Below, one piece after another: positions 21,618-27,288 of a DNA stretch of 27,288 bases. Each line of letters opens with the position of its first letter. Position 1 is the stretch's first letter. Under the pieces are notes generated by a model. That model saw only the letters and a list, made by a program, of their open reading frames with translations, did no database searches and had not been told where the DNA came from. A program made the translations under genes and the position numbers. The stretch is from Spirochaetales bacterium (GTDB taxonomy: Bacteria; Spirochaetota; Spirochaetia; DAHUYW01): positions 1 through 27,288 of the forward strand of contig DAHUYW010000050.1 in assembly GCA_027306915.1 (NCBI GenBank), in the 5' to 3' direction.

Positions 21618-22493
21618 ATGTTGGAGTTTTCGCTTCTCGCAGGAGTTCTCTACGGCCTGTTTTTCGCGCTGGTGGGCTTGGGTCTCAACCTCGTCTTTGG
21701 AGTCATGCGCATCGTGAACCTTGCCCACGGCGATTTCATGATGCTCGGCGCCATCGGCGCCTTTTGGGCCTACAAGCTTCTGGGCTGGAACCCCCTGATC
21801 ACCATTCCCGTCCAAGGCGTGGCCTTTGTCCTGGCCGGCATGGTCCTCTACTATCTTCTGGTGCCCCGTCTGGTGACCCTGAAGGACTTCGAGATGATCT
21901 CCCTGGTACTGTTCTTCGGGCTGTCGCAGGTCGTCGAGGCGCTGGCCGTGATAGTCTTTGGCAACAACCCGCGCTCCATCTTCCAGCCCGTGTTCGGTAA
22001 GGCACCGGTACACTTCCTGGGCCAGGGCTTCCCGGTTGCCTGGCCCGTCAGCGCCCTGGTCAGCCTGGTCTTCATCATCCTTGTCTACCTCTATCTCTAC
22101 CGCACGCGGACCGGCTACGCCACTCGCGCCGTCATGGCGAGCCGCGACGAAGCGGCGGCGAGCGGGGTGAATGTCAACCTGATCTCTTCGCTTGCTTTCG
22201 GAATCGGTCTGCTCCTCGCGTCCGTTGGCGGGATGCTCAGTCTCTTCATGCTTGGCTCTGTGAGCCCCAATTTCGGGGGCGGCATTACCATAACCGCATT
22301 TGCCGTCGTAGTCCTAGGCGGTTTGGGCGATCCGGCAGGTACGGTCGTCGGCGGCCTCATCTACGGTATTGCGCTGATGGTGATGCAAAGCTATCTACCC
22401 TCTTGGGCCAACGTCCTGCCCTACGTCCTGCTCGTGGCGACCCTCCTCGTAAGGCCGGGCGGTATCCTTGGGAAGGAGGTCCGCCATGTCTAG
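21618..22493 (+). CDS. livH: Branched-chain amino acid-type ABC permease LivH
   Basis: A 291-residue inner-membrane permease of the LivH type. Seen: the family's N-terminal pattern GVLYGLFFALVGLGLNLVFG followed by MRIVNLAHGDFMMLGA, and the C-terminal VVVLGGLGDPAGTVVGGLIYG that contacts the ATPases. ATG 21618 has only a weak AGGA 12 nt upstream. It is second in the Liv operon, and its 3' end overlaps livM by 8 bp, so the permease pair is translationally coupled. The family call is firm; the substrate remains unknown. Confidence 0.93.
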   Translation: MLEFSLLAGVLYGLFFALVGLGLNLVFGVMRIVNLAHGDFMMLGAIGAFWAYKLLGWNPLITIPVQGVAFVLAGMVLYYLLVPRLVTLKDFEMISLVLFFGLSQVVEALAVIVFGNNPRSIFQPVFGKAPVHFLGQGFPVAWPVSALVSLVFIILVYLYLYRTRTGYATRAVMASRDEAAASGVNVNLISSLAFGIGLLLASVGGMLSLFMLGSVSPNFGGGITITAFAVVVLGGLGDPAGTVVGGLIYGIALMVMQSYLPSWANVLPYVLLVATLLVRPGGILGKEVRHV

Positions 22494-23403
22494 AAGATTG
22501 GGCGACCTGGGGCTGATCGTCCTCATTCCGGTGCTCTTTGCCGTTGCGCCCCTCGTGTACGACAACCAGCTCCTGCTCTTCAATGTCATGATGTTCCTTG
22601 TCCTCGCCCAGGGTATCAACATCATCTACGGCTTCACCGGTTACCTGCCCTTCGGCTACGTAGGCCTTTTCGGCGCCGGGGCCTACGGCGCCTCGTTAGC
22701 CGTATTGTTCCTCCACGTTCCGGCTCCTGTTGCGGTTCTCCTTGGCGGCTTGACCGCTTTCATCTTAAGCCTGATTCTTTCGCCCCTTCTGCGGCTTTCC
22801 GGCGCCTACTTCGCCATCGCGACCCTGGCCTCGTCGGAGATCGTCTATTACGTCATCGCCAATCCTGGGCTCACGAAGATCACCAAGGGGCCCTACGGGA
22901 TCAACCTCTCCGTCGCTTACAACCCCCAGGCGAGCTACCTGACCATGGCTGTCATCACGGGGCTCGTGACGGCGATCGTCATCTATCTCAAGCGCTCCCA
23001 CCTCGGGCTCTCCCTGAAGGCGGTGCGCGACGATCCGTTGAGCGCCGAGATGGCCGGGATCAACGTTGGGCGGCAGAGGATGTTGGCCTTGATCTGGAGC
23101 GCGTTTTTCGCCGGACTCACCGGTGGCACCTTCGCCTGGCAGATTTCGGTCTTCTATCCCGATTCGGTTTTCGATCCCAGCATTTCCATCTTCGCCATAG
23201 TCTTCTGCCTCTTCGGCGGAGCGGGCACGGTCCTGGGTCCGATTTTCGGGGTGGTGGCGCTTTACGGCGTCTATAACCTGATCGGAATAACCGAGCCCCA
23301 GTATTTTCAGCTGATCTACGGGCTCCTTATCATGGTGCTCGTGCTCTTCTTGCCGGAAGGGATCGCCTCGCTGCTTTCGAGGAGGGGCAAGAATGTCCTC
23401 TGA
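22486..23403 (+). CDS. livM: Branched-chain amino acid-type ABC permease LivM
   Basis: A 305-residue inner-membrane permease, partner of LivH. Seen: VLAQGINIIYGFTGYLPFGY (family pattern 'A...N...G..G..S.G'), GPYGIN, LSLKAVRDDPLSAEMAGINV, and FCLFGGAGTVLGPIFG. I use ATG 22486, which has AAGGAGGT (22473-22480) 5 nt upstream; a TTG at 22468 would put that site inside the gene. It overlaps livH by 8 bp and livG by 11 bp, so the whole set is tightly coupled. Compared with E. coli LivM (about 425 residues) it lacks the long N-terminal extension, which is normal outside proteobacteria. Confidence 0.93.
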   Translation: MSRRLGDLGLIVLIPVLFAVAPLVYDNQLLLFNVMMFLVLAQGINIIYGFTGYLPFGYVGLFGAGAYGASLAVLFLHVPAPVAVLLGGLTAFILSLILSPLLRLSGAYFAIATLASSEIVYYVIANPGLTKITKGPYGINLSVAYNPQASYLTMAVITGLVTAIVIYLKRSHLGLSLKAVRDDPLSAEMAGINVGRQRMLALIWSAFFAGLTGGTFAWQISVFYPDSVFDPSISIFAIVFCLFGGAGTVLGPIFGVVALYGVYNLIGITEPQYFQLIYGLLIMVLVLFLPEGIASLLSRRGKNVL

Positions 23404-24100
23404 GGCGGTCCTCGTCGCCCATTCCTTGAGCAAGAGCTTCGGGAGCCTCAAGGCGGTGGATGGAATCAGCCTGGAGCTTGCGGGCGGCGAGATTGTAGGG
23501 CTGGTCGGACCCAACGGCTCCGGCAAGACCACCCTGGTCAACCTCATCTCTGGCCTCTATCGCCCCGACCGGGGAGAGGTCTTCCTTGGCGGCCACCGCG
23601 TGACCGGGATGGCCCCGCATCAGCTTGCCCGCCTGGGCCTCAACCGGACCTTTCAGGTACCCAAACCCTTTCATACCCTGACCGTGCGCGAAAACGTGCG
23701 CCTGGCTGCCTTCTACACCAAGCGCACTCCGCAGCATGCGGAGGAGGCCCTGGAGCGCGCCGGCCTCGTCCCTCTCGCGGAGCGCCCTGCGGGGAGTCTG
23801 AACGTCGGCCAGCAGAAGCTGCTGGATTTGGCCCGATCCCTTGCCACGGCGCCGCGCATCCTCCTGGTGGATGAGCTTGCGGCGGGCCTGGGGCCGAAGG
23901 AGCTCGAGCAGGTGGCCGAAAAGCTCCTCGCCCTTGCGAGCTCAGGGATTGCCCTCGTGGTGGTGGAGCATCTGCTCTCCTTCTTGAACCAGCTTACCTC
24001 CCGCGTTTTGGTCATGAACGCCGGCGCGAAGATCTTCGAGGGAAAGCTTTCGGCCGCTGCAGAGGATCGCCAGGTGGTCGAAGTCTTTTTGGGGGGATAG
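23393..24100 (+). CDS. livG: Branched-chain amino acid-type ABC ATPase LivG
   Basis: A 235-residue cytoplasmic ABC ATPase that powers the LivH-LivM channel. Seen: Walker A GPNGSGKTTL, the Q-loop region LNRTFQVPKPFHTLTVRENV, typical of LivG, Walker B ILLVDELAAGL, and the H-loop VVVEHLL. The ABC signature reads LNVGQQ instead of the usual LSGGQ (or LSYGQQ in LivG), so the conserved Ser is Asn here. The protein is about 20 residues shorter than E. coli LivG. The start ATG overlaps the end of livM by 11 bp, with GGAGGGG just upstream. Probably functional as half of a heterodimeric ATPase with LivF, whose own signature is canonical. Confidence 0.92.
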   Translation: MSSEAVLVAHSLSKSFGSLKAVDGISLELAGGEIVGLVGPNGSGKTTLVNLISGLYRPDRGEVFLGGHRVTGMAPHQLARLGLNRTFQVPKPFHTLTVRENVRLAAFYTKRTPQHAEEALERAGLVPLAERPAGSLNVGQQKLLDLARSLATAPRILLVDELAAGLGPKELEQVAEKLLALASSGIALVVVEHLLSFLNQLTSRVLVMNAGAKIFEGKLSAAAEDRQVVEVFLGG

Positions 24101-24103
24101 CGG

Positions 24104-24817
24104 GTGGAGACGGTTTTGGAGGTGGGAGGCCTTGACGGCGGCTTCGGCCCGATGCAGGTGCTCTGGGATGTCGCCTTGAGGGTCGGAGAGAGCGAAACCG
24201 TGGTTCTCCTCGGACCCAACGGGGCCGGGAAGACCACCCTGCTCAAGACGGTGGTGGGGCTGCAGCCCACCCGGAAGGGAGAAATCACCCTTCGAGGCCA
24301 GCGGATCGAGCACCTTCGCACCGACGAGCGGATTCGCCGCGGGATCTCGTTCATGACCGAAATGGGGGTATTTACCAACCTCTCGGTGGAGGAAAATCTC
24401 TTTCTCGGCGGCTACCACCAGCCGCGAGAGACTACGAGCACGAGGGCCGAAGAGTTCCTTCGGCTCTTTCCCGATCTGGCTGTGCATCGCCGCCACAGCG
24501 CCGGCTCGCTTTCGGGCGGACAGCGCAAGATGCTGGGAGTGGCCAAGGCGCTCATGGCCAACCCACGTTTGGTCATCATGGACGAGCCCTCCTCCGGCCT
24601 TTCTCCTCGCTTCGTGGGCGAGGTCGTCAAGATGCTGGCCCGATTTCGCTCCCAGGGCGTGAGCTTCCTTATCGCGGAGCAGAACGTCAAGTTTTTGGAA
24701 ATCGCGGACCGGGTCTACGTCTTGGACGGCGGCCGGATCAGCTTTACCGGCACCCCCGAGGAGCTGCGGGCGGACAGAGCCATTCACGAAGCCTATTTCG
24801 GCCTGAAGGGACACTGA
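24104..24817 (+). CDS. livF: Branched-chain amino acid-type ABC ATPase LivF
   Basis: A 237-residue cytoplasmic ABC ATPase, partner of LivG. Seen: Walker A GPNGAGKTTLLKTVVG, the LivF-type RRGISFMTEMGVFTNLSVEENL (usual form 'P..R.VFP.LTV.ENL'; here Thr-Glu-Met replaces Pro-Glu-Gly), signature LSGGQRKMLGVAKALM, Walker B LVIMDEPSSGLSPRFV, H-loop LIAEQNV, where Gln takes the usual position next to Asn as in other LivF proteins. It starts at GTG 24104, 3 bp after livG, with a G-rich ribosome site (24091-24096). It is the last gene of the operon; only 27 bp separate it from the convergent malic enzyme. Confidence 0.92.
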   Translation: METVLEVGGLDGGFGPMQVLWDVALRVGESETVVLLGPNGAGKTTLLKTVVGLQPTRKGEITLRGQRIEHLRTDERIRRGISFMTEMGVFTNLSVEENLFLGGYHQPRETTSTRAEEFLRLFPDLAVHRRHSAGSLSGGQRKMLGVAKALMANPRLVIMDEPSSGLSPRFVGEVVKMLARFRSQGVSFLIAEQNVKFLEIADRVYVLDGGRISFTGTPEELRADRAIHEAYFGLKGH

Positions 24818-24844
24818 CTCCGAAACGGCGACACAGGCTCGATT

Positions 24845-27175
24845 TCAGTCCCTCTTTCGCGCACCTTCCGCGCTGTTCCGCTGCGCCTCCACCACGGCCA
24901 GCGCAGTCATGTTGACGATCTCCCGAATCGAGGAGCCTAGCTGCAGGATGTGGACCGGCCGCGCCATGCCCATGAGCACGGGTCCGATAATCTCGGCGCC
25001 GCCGATCTCGTGAAGCAGCTTGTACGCAATGTTGCCCGCCGCGAGATTCGGGAAGATGAAGGTGTTTACCCTTTTCCCTACCAGCTCGCTGAAGGGGTAG
25101 GTCTCCGCCAGCAGCTCCGCGTCCAGCGCGATGTTGGCCTGCATCTCGCCGTCGATCGCCAGCTCGGGATAGCGGATCTTCGCAGCCTGTACCGCGTCCC
25201 TGCAGCGATCCGATTCCTCCGACCGGGTCGAGCCGAAGTTCGAGTAGGACAGCACCGCAACGACAGGCTCCACGTCAAAGAAGCGCACGGTTCGGGCGGT
25301 CAACCCGATGATGTCCACGAGATCCTCGACGGAGGGGCTCAGGTTGACCGTGGTATCCGCGAGAAAATAGACGCCGCGGGAGGAGTTCACGATATACATT
25401 CCCGCCACCCTCCGCACCCCTCGCTGCGGGCCTATGATCTGCAGGGCAGGCCTGACGATCTTCGGGTATTCCTTGGTCATTCCGGAGATGAGCGCATCCA
25501 CCCGCCCCAGCGCCAGCATGGCGCAGCCGAAGTAGTTGCGGTCGGTCATCGACCTGCGCGCGTCATACAGCGTGACGCCCTTTCGCTGTCTCTTTTCGTA
25601 CAGCACGCGGGCGAACTCGTCGAGCATGGCCTCTTCGCCCGAAGGGTCCAGGATCTCACACCCCTCAAGCCCTTCGATCTGGTGGTCGATGGAGAGCTTG
25701 CCTATCTGGCTCCTGCTCCCGAGAAGCACCGGCTCGGCGATGCCTTGGTCGCGCACAAGTTGCGCGGCCTTGAGCACGTTGTAGTTGTCCGCTTCCGCAA
25801 ACACCACGCGCATCGGATCCTTGCGCGCCCGATTTACGATACCGGTCACCAGCTTCTGGTCGATTCCGACGCGACTCAAGAGCTCCACCTCGTACTGCCG
25901 CCAGTCGGTTATCGCTTTGCGCGCCGCGCCGGACTCCATTGCCGCCCGCGCGACCGCGGGCGCGACTGTGGTGAGAAGGCGAGGGTCCAGGGGCTTCGGG
26001 ATGAGATACTCGCGGCCGAAGCTGAACTCGGTACCCGCATAGGCGCGCGCCACCGCCTCCGGCACCGGCTCGCGCGCAAGGTCGGCAAGGGCGCGCGCCG
26101 CGGCAAACTTCATCTGCTCGTTGATCTCCCGGGCTCCGACATCGAGCGCCCCGCGGAAGATGAAGGGGAAGCCGAGCACGTTGTTCACCTGGTTTGGACA
26201 GTCGCTCCTTCCGGTCGCGACGATGGCATCCGGCCGGGCGGCCACGGCCACTTCATAGTCGATTTCGGGATCAGGGTTCGCAAGGGCGAAAACGATGGGG
26301 TTGGGCGCCATCCGCGCTAGGTGCTCCGGCTGCACGATGCCTCCGACCGAAAGCCCCACCAGAACGTCCGCCCCGGCAAGCGCCTCTCCGAGCGTGTGAA
26401 GGTCGCGGTCGGTGGCGAAGGGGGCGCGAACGTCGGTCTCATCCAGCTCACCCTTGCGGACGACGCCGTCGCGATCCACCACGACAATGCGCTCCCGTCG
26501 GGCACCCATGAGCAGGTAGAACTTTGCGCAGGCGAGCGCGGCCGCGCCGGCTCCGAGGATTACGATCTGAGCCTCCTCGATCCGCTTCTTCTGCAGACTG
26601 AGGCCGTTCATGAGCGCCGCCCCGGAGATGATCGCCGTGCCGTGCTGGTCGTCATGCATGACCGGGATCGAGCAGAGCCGCTTGAGCTCCTCTTCGATAC
26701 GGAAGCATTCGGGGGATTTTATGTCCTCGAGGTTGATGCCGCCGAAGGTCGGTTCCAGGCAACGCACGAGCTCGATGAACGCATCCGGATTGTCGCAGTC
26801 CACCTCGAGATCAAAGACGTCGATGCCGGCGAATCGCTTGAACAGGACCCCCTTGCCCTCCATGACGGGTTTTGCCGCCTGCGCGCCGATGTTCCCAAGG
26901 CCGAGCACCGCCGAGCCGTTCGTCACGACGGCCACCAGATTCCCCTTTGCGGTGTACCGATAGGAGGCGTCCGCGTCCGCTGCAATGACCCGGCACGGCT
27001 CGGCGACGCCGGGAGAATAGGCGAGGGCAAGATCGTACTGCGAAGAGACCGGTTTCGTCGGGACAACCTCGATCTTGCCCGGCTTGCCCTCTTCGTGGTA
27101 GCGAAGCGCCTCCTCTCTGGTAATTCGGAGCGGGCCGCCCCTGCGCCCGGCGAGGTCTCGCTGATTTCCACTCAT
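24845..27175 (-). CDS. maeB: Malic enzyme fused to phosphotransacetylase domain (MaeB type)
   Basis: A 776-residue cytoplasmic enzyme of the MaeB type. Residues ~1-430 are malic enzyme (malate to pyruvate + CO2, NAD(P)-linked): [74 protein letters not shown], and the nucleotide-binding [15 protein letters not shown]. Residues ~440-776 are a phosphotransacetylase-like domain ([35 protein letters not shown]), which in characterised MaeB proteins is regulatory, sensing acetyl-CoA, not catalytic. ATG 27175 matches the family start (about 15 residues before [12 protein letters not shown]); I see no ribosome site before it. It stands alone, convergent with the Liv operon, and has no link to the sugar clusters beyond central metabolism. 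Confidence 0.95.
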   Translation of the reverse strand: MSGNQRDLAGRRGGPLRITREEALRYHEEGKPGKIEVVPTKPVSSQYDLALAYSPGVAEPCRVIAADADASYRYTAKGNLVAVVTNGSAVLGLGNIGAQAAKPVMEGKGVLFKRFAGIDVFDLEVDCDNPDAFIELVRCLEPTFGGINLEDIKSPECFRIEEELKRLCSIPVMHDDQHGTAIISGAALMNGLSLQKKRIEEAQIVILGAGAAALACAKFYLLMGARRERIVVVDRDGVVRKGELDETDVRAPFATDRDLHTLGEALAGADVLVGLSVGGIVQPEHLARMAPNPIVFALANPDPEIDYEVAVAARPDAIVATGRSDCPNQVNNVLGFPFIFRGALDVGAREINEQMKFAAARALADLAREPVPEAVARAYAGTEFSFGREYLIPKPLDPRLLTTVAPAVARAAMESGAARKAITDWRQYEVELLSRVGIDQKLVTGIVNRARKDPMRVVFAEADNYNVLKAAQLVRDQGIAEPVLLGSRSQIGKLSIDHQIEGLEGCEILDPSGEEAMLDEFARVLYEKRQRKGVTLYDARRSMTDRNYFGCAMLALGRVDALISGMTKEYPKIVRPALQIIGPQRGVRRVAGMYIVNSSRGVYFLADTTVNLSPSVEDLVDIIGLTARTVRFFDVEPVVAVLSYSNFGSTRSEESDRCRDAVQAAKIRYPELAIDGEMQANIALDAELLAETYPFSELVGKRVNTFIFPNLAAGNIAYKLLHEIGGAEIIGPVLMGMARPVHILQLGSSIREIVNMTALAVVEAQRNSAEGARKRD

Positions 27176-27260
27176 AGAGGAATAGCTTAGCAGGCAAGTC
27201 GGATAACAACCAGGGAGCCGCCGCCCCCCGCGCCGCCCACGCTGCTGGCGCCGCTTGAGC

Positions 27261-27277
27261 CCCCTGCGTCGCAGGGG
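27261..27277. repeat. GC-rich perfect palindrome near the window end
   Basis: CCCCTGCG (27261-27268) and CGCAGGGG (27270-27277) are perfect inverted repeats around a single T. No T-run on either side, so a terminator is unlikely. The surrounding 27176-27288 contains no gene that I can support. Confidence 0.35.
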
Positions 27278-27288
27278 TCGCGCGAGCG

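Noticed and set aside
24950..26320. 456-codon open frame antisense to the malic enzyme
   Set aside because: It lies wholly within maeB, which has full-length family similarity; the antisense product is His/Arg-rich with no recognisable domain.
1..27288. CRISPR arrays, tRNA/rRNA genes, insertion sequences, phage or toxin-antitoxin genes
   Set aside because: No regularly spaced long repeats, no transposase or integrase motifs, no terminal repeats and no RNA gene signature seen.

Overview
The window is a GC-rich chromosomal segment with 23 protein-coding genes. It most likely comes from an uncultured spirochaete (Spirochaetales, the Spirochaeta/Sphaerochaeta/Treponema side). The best clue is the transporter binding proteins: their signal peptides end in Ala followed by GGQKES, GGSHEQ or GGSKES, a style common in that order and rare elsewhere. 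Only the GC content and gene content support this further. I see no rRNA, tRNA, CRISPR array, transposase or phage gene.

Layout. (1) 3-1781: the 3' end of a GlcD-type FAD-linked oxidase and a NupG-like MFS permease. (2) 1851-8291: an alpha-glycoside module with a LacI-family repressor, a cytoplasmic GH31 glycosidase on the minus strand, and a divergent sugar ABC importer (binding protein and two permeases, no ATPase). A LacI-type double palindrome lies just downstream of a sigma70-like promoter in the shared 172-bp intergenic region. (3) 8594-9142: an orphan secreted protein with a pilin-like C-terminal pattern. (4) 9196-14955: a pentose-type catabolic island. DeoR regulator, FucI-fold isomerase and FGGY kinase lie on the minus strand, divergent from a split transketolase on the plus strand. 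(5) 15028-19930: a cytoplasmic DUF5060/apiosidase-like glycosidase (minus) divergent from a second ATPase-less sugar ABC importer. (6) 20210-24817: a complete branched-chain-amino-acid-type (Liv) ABC operon behind a long structured leader. (7) 24845-27175: a malic enzyme fused to a phosphotransacetylase domain (minus).

How they fit. The most interesting unit is 9196-19930. Isomerase, kinase and split transketolase match in type the published transketolase route for the branched pentose D-apiose. They sit end to end with a glycosidase whose catalytic domain resembles the apiosidase (GH140/DUF4038) group, and with an importer. I infer a locus that imports apiose-containing or similar plant-wall glycosides, hydrolyses them inside the cell and feeds the sugar into the pentose phosphate pool. 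This is a hypothesis: the isomerase has an L-fucose-isomerase fold and the kinase is glycerol-kinase-like with a changed substrate-site residue, so the true sugar may differ.

Regulation visible in the sequence. There are several TTGACA/N17/-10 promoters. The divergent deoR/transketolase pair appears to be leaderless. A strong intercistronic hairpin follows the binding-protein gene in all three ABC operons. A terminator-like hairpin lies in the Liv leader.
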